A stretch of 64,000 nucleotides of DNA from Pseudobowmanella zhangzhouensis (GCF_042662685.1 NZ_JBHSYO010000008.1:186001-250000), one strand, 5' to 3'; positions 51,966 through 59,170 are shown, counted from the first letter of the stretch. Notes: generated by a model not told the origin, from the letters alone. Program-made: numbers and translations.

Positions 51966-52256
51966 ATGACATTCACTCAACTGTTAACCCTGCTTAAAGC
52001 TAACGCTGAATCGGCGGAATGTTGTTTAGCCGATCCCAACGTAGCTTACGACAAAGGTTACTTACACGACGCACGACAAGCCGCGTTTGACGCTGCAAGC
52101 GCTATGCGTGTTTTCGACCGTGAAAACCCAGATAAGCTGGACGTTTTAAAAGCGATGCTGGAACACGTCGAAAGCGAATTGATTGATTTGGGTATTTCAC
52201 ACAGTTCAGTTCGTGTAGCTATCCAAGAAATCACTTGGTTCAAAACCGGATATTAA
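51966..52256 (+). CDS. Unknown accessory early protein (96 aa)
   Basis: ATG 51966 has GAGGG upstream and lies 10 bases after the previous stop. The protein is helical throughout (FTQLLTLLKANAESAECCLA; LKAMLEHVESELIDLGISHS) and mildly acidic. No motif is recognised. Copy D of the hairpin module follows directly after the stop codon. Confidence 0.55.
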   Translation: MTFTQLLTLLKANAESAECCLADPNVAYDKGYLHDARQAAFDAASAMRVFDRENPDKLDVLKAMLEHVESELIDLGISHSSVRVAIQEITWFKTGY

Positions 52257-52336
52257 CAGCTAAAGCGCATCTTAAATGGTGCGCTTTGACGGTTGATATA
52301 AACCGACACCATAGACCAATGACCAAAGGTAACTAT
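52257..52336 (+). ncRNA. Intergenic double-hairpin module, copy D
   Basis: Stem 1 pairs AAAGCGCA (52262-52269) with TGCGCTTT (52280-52287). Stem 2 pairs CGGTT (52290-52294) with AACCG (52301-52305). ACACCATAG and ACCAAAGG follow. Compared with copy B, a T-A pair becomes A-T and a C-G pair becomes A-T in stem 1, and stem 2 changes from CGGG/CCCG to CGGTT/AACCG. Pairing is kept while sequence changes. Confidence 0.6.
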
Positions 52337-52762
52337 ATGAAATACTCAAACATGCTTTATAAGCTAATGTGCGACGTGCATTCCTTTTTAGATGCTGCAC
52401 AAATAGAAATCACAATGGCAAACCGCGACGTAGCCTATCGCGCCTTGGCCGATGAACCCAAGCCGTCACTTTGTCAGCTTGGTTATGAACTGCTGCTATC
52501 CAAAACTACCCGACGCGGATTACCCATCATTCAATTGCCGTTTCGTGGCCGGTTAACTGCCACTTTCAAACCGCGCAATCTGGACTTCATTGTCGAGTAT
52601 ACCGGCGGTGTTCACTTGGACGAATGGCTCAAACAACGCCCCCCAGGATCTAAGTATCGTTTGTTGACTTGGCCGCAATATGAGCGAATTTGCGCCGATT
52701 ATCATACCGATCAGTTACTGGATCGCGCTGCTACGTCCACGAAATTACATTCAGTCGCATAA
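52337..52762 (+). CDS. Unknown accessory early protein (141 aa)
   Basis: ATG 52337 follows AAAGG by eight bases; a second possible start at 52319 overlaps the module tail. The protein has an N-terminal helix (MLYKLMCDVHSFLDAAQIEI), a beta middle (LPIIQLPFRGRLTATFKP; LDFIVEYTGGVHLDEWL) and a basic end. No family recognised. It is followed by an 11-base gap and a smaller gene. Confidence 0.55.
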   Translation: MKYSNMLYKLMCDVHSFLDAAQIEITMANRDVAYRALADEPKPSLCQLGYELLLSKTTRRGLPIIQLPFRGRLTATFKPRNLDFIVEYTGGVHLDEWLKQRPPGSKYRLLTWPQYERICADYHTDQLLDRAATSTKLHSVA

Positions 52763-52773
52763 GGTGAGCCAAA

Positions 52774-53064
52774 ATGAACACAGCAACACAGTACAAAGCA
52801 ACAAACCCTACTCCGTGCAGCGAAGAAGAATATTGGGATCTGTTAGAAGTCTTGCCCCCGCGCCGTTGGTGCCGTCTTGGCGTGTGGGAAGTCTTTTACA
52901 TGATGGAACCCATCACAGACACCCTGTATCACTGGGGCGCAAAGCATATCCCGTCGAACACCCATTACCAGTTCATCGACAGCGCAACAATCAGCGCACA
53001 CGATCTGCTTAACAAACTGACACCGGTTACACCGTCACCTAAAAAGGAGTCAAACAATGGCTAA
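52774..53064 (+). CDS. Unknown accessory early protein (96 aa)
   Basis: The protein contains CSEEEYWDLLEVLPPRRW and GVWEVFYMMEPITDTLYHWG, phrases reminiscent of small mobile-element proteins such as DUF1419, though I cannot confirm this. The tail is Thr/Pro/Lys rich. AAGGTGAG lies before ATG 52774. It overlaps the next gene by 8 bases. Confidence 0.55.
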   Translation: MNTATQYKATNPTPCSEEEYWDLLEVLPPRRWCRLGVWEVFYMMEPITDTLYHWGAKHIPSNTHYQFIDSATISAHDLLNKLTPVTPSPKKESNNG

Positions 53065-53398
53065 CGGACAATTTGAACTAACCCTGTTTGCACAAGGCAC
53101 AGACTGGGAACAACCTGAATCCGATGAACTGTTATGCTCAGTCAATGGTGCGCGTGTGAAGTTTGCACGCCGCCTATGCAGTTGGACACCCAAGATAGAT
53201 ATTTTTGTTTCTATCAATAACGGCCCATTTAAAACAGTCGTATATAACAACGACAACGTAACACCCGAAGTCATTGCCGCTTGGCGCGAAGCCGAACAAA
53301 AAGCATTTAAAAATCGTAACAGTGGCCGCGACGACTTATCGCTCTGGATGAAGCCGATTTTACACACAACAAATCAGCGTTTGAGTGGTGCATCTTAG
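53057..53398 (+). CDS. Unknown accessory early protein (113 aa)
   Basis: This is the last gene of the rightward accessory operon. It is beta-rich at the N-terminus (FELTLFAQGTDWEQPESDEL; WTPKIDIFVSINNGPFKTVV) with a C-terminal helix (IAAWREAEQKAFKNRNSG). AAAAAGGAG lies before ATG 53057. A terminator follows about 35 bases after the stop codon. No function assigned. Confidence 0.55.
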   Translation: MANGQFELTLFAQGTDWEQPESDELLCSVNGARVKFARRLCSWTPKIDIFVSINNGPFKTVVYNNDNVTPEVIAAWREAEQKAFKNRNSGRDDLSLWMKPILHTTNQRLSGAS

Positions 53399-53427
53399 GT
53401 ACACCCAAAATGCACCTTGCGATAAAC

Positions 53428-53456
53428 AAAAAAGGCGCTTAATGCGCCTTTGTTTT
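53428..53456. terminator. Bidirectional terminator between convergent operons
   Basis: AAAGGCGC and GCGCCTTT pair around TTAAT, with A-runs on the left and GTTTTTT on the right, so both strands end in U-tracts. It closes the accessory operon (rightward) and the RusA/membrane gene pair (leftward), and overlaps the last codons of the leftward gene. Confidence 0.85.
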
Positions 53457-53705
53457 TTGTCCGGTTAACATTCGCCAGATACTCTGGCCCATATACACAA
53501 ACAAGTGACCGTAAAACCACCAGCAAAACCACACAATAGTAATCGCAATCACGCTGTATGCAATGACAACTGTACCGTAGACAAGCAGTAATAACGTCAG
53601 CGCTGCAAACGCATAAAACCACCACACGCCCAGTAAAAAACTGGCGATTTCAAACGTCGCTTTTACTGCACTGAAAAATCCTGGTAATTGAGTTTGTTTT
53701 CCCAC
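53439..53705 (-). CDS. Small multi-helix membrane protein (88 aa), GTG start
   Basis: GTG 53705 is preceded by AAGGGGG at suitable distance. Nearly the whole protein is hydrophobic: FEIASFLLGVWWFYAFAALT, then LLLVYGTVVIAYSVIAITIV, then FCWWFYGHLFVYMG, so two or three membrane helices. The C-terminus is basic. It lies downstream of rusA. Candidate roles are exclusion or a second holin-like protein, but neither is supported by motif. Confidence 0.6.
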   Translation of the reverse strand: MGKQTQLPGFFSAVKATFEIASFLLGVWWFYAFAALTLLLLVYGTVVIAYSVIAITIVWFCWWFYGHLFVYMGQSIWRMLTGQKTKAH

Positions 53706-53728
53706 ACAACACCCCCTTAATCATCTGC

Positions 53729-54109
53729 CTAAATAGTAGCAAACAAATCCGCTTTTTCTATTTCCACTTCAACACGCGGATCACCCTCATAACTGCCTTT
53801 GCGCAACTTCAACAAATTGGCCCCGATAAATTGTTCATCATCTTCAATTACACGCGCATCGACCAACGCATCAAACAGCACCTTATTCAAGTTATCAATA
53901 TCACGCCGCCTTGTATCTGGCAGCATCAACGTGACACTAATCACTAAATCACCGGACAACATTATATCGGCAATACCCGCTGCCGATAAAATCAGCCTAA
54001 CAGCTTTGGTGTACTCTTTTCCCGCAGTTGTTTTATACAGCCGACCGGTTTGCTTATTCATCCGATACAACGCATTGACACTTACAGGATAAGGCAAGTT
54101 GAATTTCAT
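53729..54109 (-). CDS. rusA: RusA-type Holliday junction resolvase (126 aa)
   Basis: The protein has the RusA layout, from LPYPVSVNALYRMN at the N-terminus through DTRRRDIDNLNKVLFDALVD to RKGSYEGDPRVEVEIE. Asp70, Asp72 and Asp91 fall at the same positions as the catalytic Asp residues of E. coli RusA. It should cut four-way junctions formed during phage replication or recombination before packaging. The gene lies next to an origin-like region and reads leftward, apart from the late operon. Confidence 0.92.
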   Translation of the reverse strand: MKFNLPYPVSVNALYRMNKQTGRLYKTTAGKEYTKAVRLILSAAGIADIMLSGDLVISVTLMLPDTRRRDIDNLNKVLFDALVDARVIEDDEQFIGANLLKLRKGSYEGDPRVEVEIEKADLFATI

Positions 54110-54514
54110 ACATCAACCCCGCTAAAAACACGGCCCATTATACCTGTTCAGCGCATTTATTCACACCGCCTGTCAATTCATCGGGGGGAGAAACTTTTAA
54201 GTAGTTTCTACCCCTCTGTGACATGATTTTGCGGATCAGAGAAATTAACGGATCAGACGTGTCACAGAGATTCAACAAGTACCAAAGAATACCACTACAA
54301 CCCGCATTCTGCTGCATTTTCTCTGATCCATCTGATTTTTGTCCCAAAACGGATCAGAGACACAATTCACACAAAAAATTTTCTCTGTGACACGTCAGAG
54401 ACATCATCAGCGGATCAGAGCATACACACATATTATCAACACACTTATCCACAGATTTTAGGTAAGAAAAAAGCCAGCGAAGCTGGCTCTTAAAAGACTA
54501 CGGTGCGCGCCGGA
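54110..54514. other. Origin-like region: iterons, long inverted repeat, DnaA boxes
   Basis: Four copies of (C/T)GGATCAGAG lie at 54232-54241, 54321-54330 (inverted), 54350-54359 and 54411-54420, with a variant CGGATCAGAC at 54249-54258. A perfect 15-bp inverted repeat (GACGTGTCACAGAGA, 54256-54270, and its complement 54382-54396) is interleaved, with a further CTCTGTGACA at 54214-54223. A consensus DnaA box TTATCCACA (54445-54453) follows a near-match TTATCAACA (54433-54441). The right part is A+T rich. Iterons plus DnaA boxes are the usual makeup of a theta origin or of a multi-site operator. No gene is supported within it. Confidence 0.6.
54466..54489 (-). terminator. Terminator of the AP2-like/membrane gene operon
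   Basis: Read leftward, AGCCAGC and GCTGGCT pair around TTC and are followed by TTTTTTC. It lies about 25 bases after the stop of the 89-residue gene and separates that operon from the origin-like region and rusA. Confidence 0.85.
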
Positions 54515-54784
54515 TCAGTCGCGTTTTTGGCTGGCCCGTGCTTCAAATTCTGCGCGCATATTGTCCAGCAAACGACCTAAATCTTGCGTCACCATCATTG
54601 CCGCTTCCTTGGCAGCGCGCAAGTACACCAACCGGTGAGAATGAAATAGCGCCGTTAAGTGAAACGCCACAAACACCCATGCCTGCCAATCGTCGAGCGA
54701 ATATTCAGTCAGCAAGATAAACAGGATTGTCGTGCCAACATACGGTGCCGATTCAATAAACTGCCTGACAAATTCACTGCGCAT
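54515..54784 (-). CDS. Small membrane protein with helical tail (89 aa)
   Basis: Two hydrophobic segments (YVGTTILFILLTEYSL at ~15-30 and WQAWVFVAFHLTALFH at ~33-48) are followed by a charged coiled C-terminus (DLGRLLDNMRAEFEARASQK). The start overlaps the end of the AP2-like gene by 11 bases. Possible roles include exclusion or membrane anchoring of a replication complex near the origin; neither is shown by sequence. Confidence 0.6.
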   Translation of the reverse strand: MRSEFVRQFIESAPYVGTTILFILLTEYSLDDWQAWVFVAFHLTALFHSHRLVYLRAAKEAAMMVTQDLGRLLDNMRAEFEARASQKRD

Positions 54785-55319
54785 TTTTACGACGCCCCCG
54801 TTTTGGTTTCAGTGCTGCATACTTGGGTTCTTGCGGTTGCATATTGCATTCAATTTCCCATGCAATGCGTTGCATTTCAGCTAAGGCAATCGCTTCGCTT
54901 CGCGTCCGTTGCCAATATCGCGGATTTTCTTCAAATCTAAATGAACGCTTTTTATTAGGGAAAAAAGGATGCGACACGACGATTACGTCATAGTATTTTT
55001 TGCCACCCTGAAGCATTTTTGACGATTTTGTTTGGTGCAAACCAGTGATTAAATCCTGGTGACACGCTCGAATACGTTTCGCTCTCGTTTTAGGCACCAA
55101 TCCAATTTCTGCAATCTTTTGGTTTCGCCAAGAAACAGCTTCTTTAAGCGCTTGTTTGTCTGTTCGCATGGAAGATATACCAAAGAATTTGGTATGGCGG
55201 CCCTTACCATCGCGCACGGCATTTATTCGCACCCAGTAACCTTGCGGGTGAACACTGATAAAACGATAGCCAGATTGACCAACGCAGGAAAAATCCCAGT
55301 CCTTATCCTTTTTCATCAT
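54774..55319 (-). CDS. AP2-like DNA-binding protein with two repeats (~181 aa)
   Basis: Two segments have the three-strand-plus-helix order of AP2 domains. The first is SGYRFISVHPQGYWVRINAV, then HTKFFGIS, then a helix KQALKEAVSWRNQKIAEIG. The second is KKYYDVIVVSHPFFPNKKRS, then FRFEENPRYW and RSEAIALAEMQRIAWEIE. AP2 domains in phages usually accompany HNH endonucleases or integrases; here no nuclease motif is present. The C-terminus is very basic (KPKRGRRKNAQ). I chose ATG 55319; in-frame starts at 55361 and 55391 (TTG) are possible. Being close to the att flank, it might be an excisionase-like or nucleoid factor. Confidence 0.5.
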   Translation of the reverse strand: MMKKDKDWDFSCVGQSGYRFISVHPQGYWVRINAVRDGKGRHTKFFGISSMRTDKQALKEAVSWRNQKIAEIGLVPKTRAKRIRACHQDLITGLHQTKSSKMLQGGKKYYDVIVVSHPFFPNKKRSFRFEENPRYWQRTRSEAIALAEMQRIAWEIECNMQPQEPKYAALKPKRGRRKNAQ

Positions 55320-55584
55320 CAGATGCCGTGTTTTCTTGCGATTTAATAAATTGTCCAGCATAGGCTTCTGCGAAGTTTCTGCCAGTTTCAAATATATTGG
55401 TAGCGCTTACATGCTGAACCAATAAATCAGCAATAGTGTGCATAATATCTTGCTGCATCTTTATTAGCGCAATGCACGCTTCCGGTACAACTTCACCACT
55501 AATCATGGCATCAATGTGACTGGTCACAATATCGTCCATCATTGCTACTGTATTTACGACCTGACTGACTTTCCCATTAGGCAT
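55303..55584 (-). CDS. Unknown phage protein (93 aa)
   Basis: ATG 55584 follows AGGTGAG. The protein is predicted helical (SHIDAMISGEVVPEACIALI; QQDIMHTIADLLVQHVSATN). No family recognised. It is the first gene of the leftward cluster next to the attachment end and overlaps the AP2-like gene, so the two are likely coupled. Confidence 0.55.
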   Translation of the reverse strand: MPNGKVSQVVNTVAMMDDIVTSHIDAMISGEVVPEACIALIKMQQDIMHTIADLLVQHVSATNIFETGRNFAEAYAGQFIKSQENTASDDEKG

Positions 55585-56004
55585 GACAACTCACCTACAC
55601 CCTTTCTTATTTCATTTAGGTCTAAATTAGAACGGAATGAATTTAACGGAACCGTCATAATCAGGCAATAAAAACCGGTAGAAATAATGCGCAAACGACT
55701 AATTTTTAAACGCTTTTTGGGAATAATCTCTCAAATCAAAAAGCGTACAAAACGCGACAATTCTTTTGTTTACAAGGCAAGGGTATCAGTCTTATTTTCC
55801 GGCCCTTTTGCCGAATTTGGGTTTTAAAATAGTGATAAATAATGATAAAAAAAGACCCAACCGAACGCGCGTCCTTTTGTCTACCATTTTTGTCTACCAT
55901 TTAGGGGTATTTGGGGTGTTTTTTGGGTATTTCGGGGTATTTGGTACTTTGAAGAAAGCCGACCTACTGAATGGCTGTAGGCCGCATTTTTAAAGGCTTT
56001 AAGG
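55585..56004. other. Prophage end flank with candidate integrase arm sites
   Basis: No convincing gene lies in these 420 bases. TTTTGTCTACCAT repeats exactly in tandem at 55875-55887 and 55888-55900. GGGTATTT(G/C)GG recurs at about 55904, 55925 and 55934. An inverted repeat ACGCTTTTTG ... CAAAAAGCGT spans about 55708-55744. Short direct repeats next to a tRNA 3' end are typical of arm-type sites bound by the N-terminal domain of tyrosine integrases. The crossover core would lie at or within the tRNA end from 56005 on; the second copy is outside the window. Confidence 0.5.
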
Positions 56005-56092
56005 TGGTGCCAGAGGTCGGACTCGAACCGACACATCGGTTAGGATGGCGGATTTTGAATCCGCTGCGTCTACCAATTTCGCCACTCTGGCA
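56005..56092 (-). tRNA. tRNA-Leu (anticodon CAA), prophage attachment target
   Basis: The 88-base gene reads leftward with a 7-bp acceptor stem (TGCCAGA/TCTGGCA), encoded CCA, an anticodon arm GCGGA-TTCAAAA-TCCGC with anticodon CAA, a class II variable arm (CATC/GATG) and a T arm GTCGG-TTCGAGT-CCGAC. It corresponds to E. coli leuX, a well-known integration site. The phage lies directly at its 3' end, so the integrated copy restores the tRNA sequence. Confidence 0.95.
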
Positions 56093-56146
56093 TAGATTTT
56101 ATTTTTGTCGTTTTACCACTGTTTCCAGCGGCTATCGAGGGTCGCC

Positions 56147-56174
56147 ATTATAGCGATGTGCTTTACCCTTGCAA
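56147..56174 (-). promoter_or_regulatory. Promoter of the tRNA-Leu gene
   Basis: Leftward TTGCAA (56174-56169) and consensus TATAAT (56152-56147) are separated by 16 bp, about 55 bases before the mature tRNA 5' end. No other gene lies between. Confidence 0.75.
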
Positions 56175-56264
56175 GCGTTTTATTATGGATTTTCCACATT
56201 CTCTTACTCATGCCCATGCTTGCTGGTAAACTGCCTCCAATCACAAGTCAAAGTTGTTGTTTTT

Positions 56265-56768
56265 ATGACCAATTTTCCTCGCGCGACGCTAATTCGCCGC
56301 CTTGCCGCAATGCTATATGACACCCTGGTCGCCATTGCTATCGGCATGGTCGCCGCTCTGGCCATTTTGCTGGTGTTTATGGTGCTATTTCAAAATGGTC
56401 AGCTAGACACACAAGGTCACACCCATTTGAGTGACTGGCTTAAATCCAGCCCTTTATATACCCATCTGGTGCAGTGCTGGGTGCTGTTCTGGGTGTGTGT
56501 ATTTTTTATGTGGTTTTGGCGTAATGGCGGACAGACCATCGGCATGCGTGCCTGGCGTTTACGGATTCTGAGTACCACAGAGCAGCCCATCACCTACCCT
56601 CGCGTGGCATTGCGTATGCTCTGCGCGCTGGGTGGACTGGGTAATCTGTTATTGCTCATAGACTGGAAAAACCGCCTCAGTCTGCAAGATCGCATCGCCA
56701 ACACAGAGGTGGTCTTTCTCAGCGAGCAGGCCAACCACCATCGCAGTTGGCGTGGTTTAAACGGCTAA
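56265..56768 (+). CDS. RDD-family membrane protein (167 aa)
   Basis: The start at ATG 56265 begins MTNFPRATLIRRLAAMLYDT, which carries the N-terminal Arg and Asp of the RDD signature (R-R-L-A-A-x-x-Y-D). Hydrophobic helices follow at ~18-42 and ~70-92, then GGQTIGMRAWRLRIL and a final helix. RDD proteins are small transporters or channels of mostly unknown substrate. It is a chromosomal gene next to the tRNA and convergent with lptG, 3 bases apart at the stops, an order common in Gammaproteobacteria. Confidence 0.85.
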   Translation: MTNFPRATLIRRLAAMLYDTLVAIAIGMVAALAILLVFMVLFQNGQLDTQGHTHLSDWLKSSPLYTHLVQCWVLFWVCVFFMWFWRNGGQTIGMRAWRLRILSTTEQPITYPRVALRMLCALGGLGNLLLLIDWKNRLSLQDRIANTEVVFLSEQANHHRSWRGLNG

Positions 56769-56771
56769 CGC

Positions 56772-57833
56772 CTATTTGCGGACCAGATACGCGGCCAGTC
56801 CGGCAAACAGCGCACTGGGTAACAGCGCGCCAACCAGTGGCGGCAATTGATATACCAGGCTCATGGGACCGAATACTTCGTTAGCTATAAAGAAGCCAAA
56901 GCCGGTTAGCACTCCCATGATCACCCGGGCGCCCATGGTCACGCTGCGCAGCGGGCCAAATACAAATGACAGCGCCAGCAACAACATAATCCCTACGGAT
57001 ACGGGTTGCAGCACTTTACGCCAAAACGCCAGTTCATAACGCCCGGCATCCTGACCGTTGTTGTGCAGATACGCTACATAATCCAGCAGGCCACGAATGG
57101 ACAGGGCTTCCGGCTTAACCGCCACCACGCCCAGTTTATCCGGAGTTAATTGCGACTCCCAGCGGGTTTCTTTACTAGGCGCGACATCAATATAGCCCTC
57201 ACTGAACTCGGTGACTTCTACGTTTTTCAAACGCCAGCTGCTACCGCTAAAAATGGCAGAATCGGCGGTGGTAATGCTCTGCAATGCCATCTCAGCACCG
57301 AAATGTAAAATCCTGACATTGGCCAGTTCAGTTTTACTTCGTACCTCGCCGATACTGACAAAATCGTCGCCATCCTTAGCCCACACGGCATTACCGCCGG
57401 TAAACAGGCTACCGCCAGTAATTGCCTGGGTGCGTAATTCTTTGGCCTGCGCTTCAGTCACCGGCGCAACCCATTCGCCCAGCGACATCACAAATAACAC
57501 CATCAGCAGCGCAGTTTTCATCGCCGAGCCGATAATGTTGGCGCGGCTCATGCCTGCCGCCTGCATCACCACCAACTCGCTATTGCTGGCCAATATGCCC
57601 ATGCCAATCAGGCCACCAATCAGGGTCGCCATGGGGAAGAACATCTCGATTTCACGGGGCATACTCAGCAGGATATACACGCTGGCGATTAACATATCGT
57701 AGGTGCCGCGACCGACAAACTTAAGCTGCTCGACAAACTTCAGCAAACTGCTCAGCCCCACCAACACCATCAATGACATAAAGGTGGTGCCGATAAGGGT
57801 GCGCGCCAGATACAGATCTAATATCTTGATCAT
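56772..57833 (-). CDS. lptG: LPS export permease LptG (353 aa)
   Basis: The start at ATG 57833 (MIKILDLYLARTLIGTTFMS) overlaps the lptF stop as ATGA. The protein has the YjgP/YjgQ layout: two N-terminal membrane helices, the conserved region FFPMATLIGGLIGMG and the phrase LVVMQAAGMSRANI (coupling helix that meets LptB), a central periplasmic beta-jellyroll (~135-265) and C-terminal helices. With LptF and the LptB ATPase it extracts lipopolysaccharide from the inner membrane. The order lptF-lptG matches the enterobacterial operon, and LptG versus LptF is called from that order and from length. Confidence 0.9.
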   Translation of the reverse strand: MIKILDLYLARTLIGTTFMSLMVLVGLSSLLKFVEQLKFVGRGTYDMLIASVYILLSMPREIEMFFPMATLIGGLIGMGILASNSELVVMQAAGMSRANIIGSAMKTALLMVLFVMSLGEWVAPVTEAQAKELRTQAITGGSLFTGGNAVWAKDGDDFVSIGEVRSKTELANVRILHFGAEMALQSITTADSAIFSGSSWRLKNVEVTEFSEGYIDVAPSKETRWESQLTPDKLGVVAVKPEALSIRGLLDYVAYLHNNGQDAGRYELAFWRKVLQPVSVGIMLLLALSFVFGPLRSVTMGARVIMGVLTGFGFFIANEVFGPMSLVYQLPPLVGALLPSALFAGLAAYLVRK

Positions 57834-58933
57834 GCCTTTCTCCCCTTGAGCTGGGCGCGGATTCTCACGCCGAAGGTGCGGCCACGTACCAGCAGGAAGG
57901 TGCCAATCAATAACATCACAGCATGTACCCACCACAGGCCCAGATTGGCGGGGATCTTGCCATCTTCGAGTAATTTGCGCCCGGCCATCAATAGCATGAA
58001 ATACCCCAGATACAGCATCAGTGCAGGGAACATTTTGCCGAAACGCCCCTGGCGAGGCTCGACCGCGCTAAGCGGCACGGCGATCAGAATCAGAAACGGA
58101 ATAGACAGCGGAATCGCAATCCGCCACTGTAATTCGGCCAGTGCATCCAGGCTATCGTCACCAATCAGTTCCTGGGTTGGATAGGCGGTTAACTTACGCC
58201 GTTGTTGTTCAGTTTGCTGCTCGGCAATCTGCACCTGATACTCGGCAAATTCCACCACCTGAAAGTCACGCTGGCCTAGGCTACCTTCATACTGAGCGCC
58301 CTCGGCCAGAACGAGTTTTTGCGCACCATTAGACTCGGTTTCCACTTTGCCGGTCTGAGAATAAATCAAATGTAAGTCTTCACTGCCTGGCGCCTTTTGG
58401 CGCACCAAAAAAACCCCTTCCAGCTGGTTGTCTTCATCACCGATGTCGTGCACAAACATCACGGCTTGTTTATTAGCGGTTTCCTGAAAACGCCCCGGAA
58501 TCAGGGTCGTCAATCCGGTTTCGGCACCTAATTTGTCTTCCAGCTGATATTCCTGCTCTACCGCCAGTGGTGCCAGCCACAGGGTTAAAAAGGCAGTAAT
58601 CAGCGCCATTAGCCCACCCAGCGCCAGTGTTACGCGGGTGACATACCATTCACTGATGCCACAGGCGCGCATCACAGCCATCTCACTGTCCGCGTAAAAA
58701 CGGCCATGGGCCAGCATAATGCCTAAAAATAAACTCAGCGGTAACACCAGTGCCGCCAGCACAGGTAATTGCAAGGAAAGAAAACTTAATACGGTATTGG
58801 CCGGAATATCGCCGTTGGTGGCTTCAGCCAGTACACGCACAAACTTTTGCGTAATAAATATGGCCATTAAGACCAGAAAAACTGCCACCTGAGACTTTAA
58901 TGTCTCGGACAACAGATAGCGGAAAATCAGCAC
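57830..58933 (-). CDS. lptF: LPS export permease LptF (367 aa)
   Basis: The sequence starts MLIFRYLLSETLKSQVAVFL and shows LVLPLSLFLGIMLAHGRFYA and SEMAVMRACGISEWYV, the LptF coupling region. A periplasmic beta domain (~130-260) and four C-terminal hydrophobic segments with AVPLSAVEPRQGRFGKMFPA complete the family pattern. It is the first gene of the lptFG operon and reads away from pepA across a 237-bp divergent region. Membrane half-transporter of the LptB2FG complex. Confidence 0.92.
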   Translation of the reverse strand: MLIFRYLLSETLKSQVAVFLVLMAIFITQKFVRVLAEATNGDIPANTVLSFLSLQLPVLAALVLPLSLFLGIMLAHGRFYADSEMAVMRACGISEWYVTRVTLALGGLMALITAFLTLWLAPLAVEQEYQLEDKLGAETGLTTLIPGRFQETANKQAVMFVHDIGDEDNQLEGVFLVRQKAPGSEDLHLIYSQTGKVETESNGAQKLVLAEGAQYEGSLGQRDFQVVEFAEYQVQIAEQQTEQQRRKLTAYPTQELIGDDSLDALAELQWRIAIPLSIPFLILIAVPLSAVEPRQGRFGKMFPALMLYLGYFMLLMAGRKLLEDGKIPANLGLWWVHAVMLLIGTFLLVRGRTFGVRIRAQLKGRKA

Positions 58934-59170
58934 AATTAACCCTGTTTTGTTGCGGCCCGGCGCAAATAAATTACGGCCTATTAAACCGCGTTACAGCGCG
59001 CGGTTCAAACAATGAAAACTGCCATTTTTGGTGGCATACTGCAAAATTTTAAGTAAACTTACCATTTTCACAAGTTTAATTTGCTAATCCGCGCCCGCAG
59101 AAGGGCTTTTTTTCGCGAATCAGCAAGTAAAGTCTGATAAACACAGAGCTTTTGAGGGGGCTAATCAGCC
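58934..59170. other. Divergent lptF-pepA intergenic region
   Basis: The 237 bases hold promoters for both directions. A hairpin AACCGCG/CGCGGTT lies near 58985-59007, in the lptF leader. Near 59091-59113, GCCC/GGGC with a following TTTTTTT forms a short attenuator-like hairpin in the pepA leader. The pepA ribosome binding site GAGGGGG is about 10 bases before ATG 59171. I see no clear -35/-10 pair. Confidence 0.45.

Larger units (their letters stand above)
1..56004. mobile_element. Temperate podovirus-like prophage (left end outside window)
   Basis: A continuous set of phage genes (repressor, primase-helicase, integrase, Q-like antiterminator, terminase, portal, coat, tail, holin, amidase) runs from base 1 to the 3' end of a tRNA-Leu gene at 56005. 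Housekeeping genes follow directly after the tRNA. All head, tail, lysis, replication and lysogeny modules seem open and intact, so the element looks functional rather than decayed. The left boundary and left att site are not in the window. Placement of the right boundary at the tRNA 3' end is inferred from gene content and from known tRNA-targeting phages; the exact core could extend into the tRNA. Confidence 0.9.

Noticed and set aside
54138..54347. Leftward 69-codon frame inside the iteron region
   Set aside because: No ribosome binding site, composition dictated by the repeats, and the region is better explained as an origin or operator.
54214..54420. Repeats that could suggest a CRISPR array
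   Set aside because: Units are only 10 bp, spacing is irregular, one copy is inverted, and no cas gene is present; iterons fit better.
55687..55827. Very basic 46-residue rightward frame in the att flank (excisionase-sized)
   Set aside because: No clear ribosome binding site and it spans an inverted repeat; basic composition follows from A-rich DNA. Worth keeping in mind only if an excisionase is sought.
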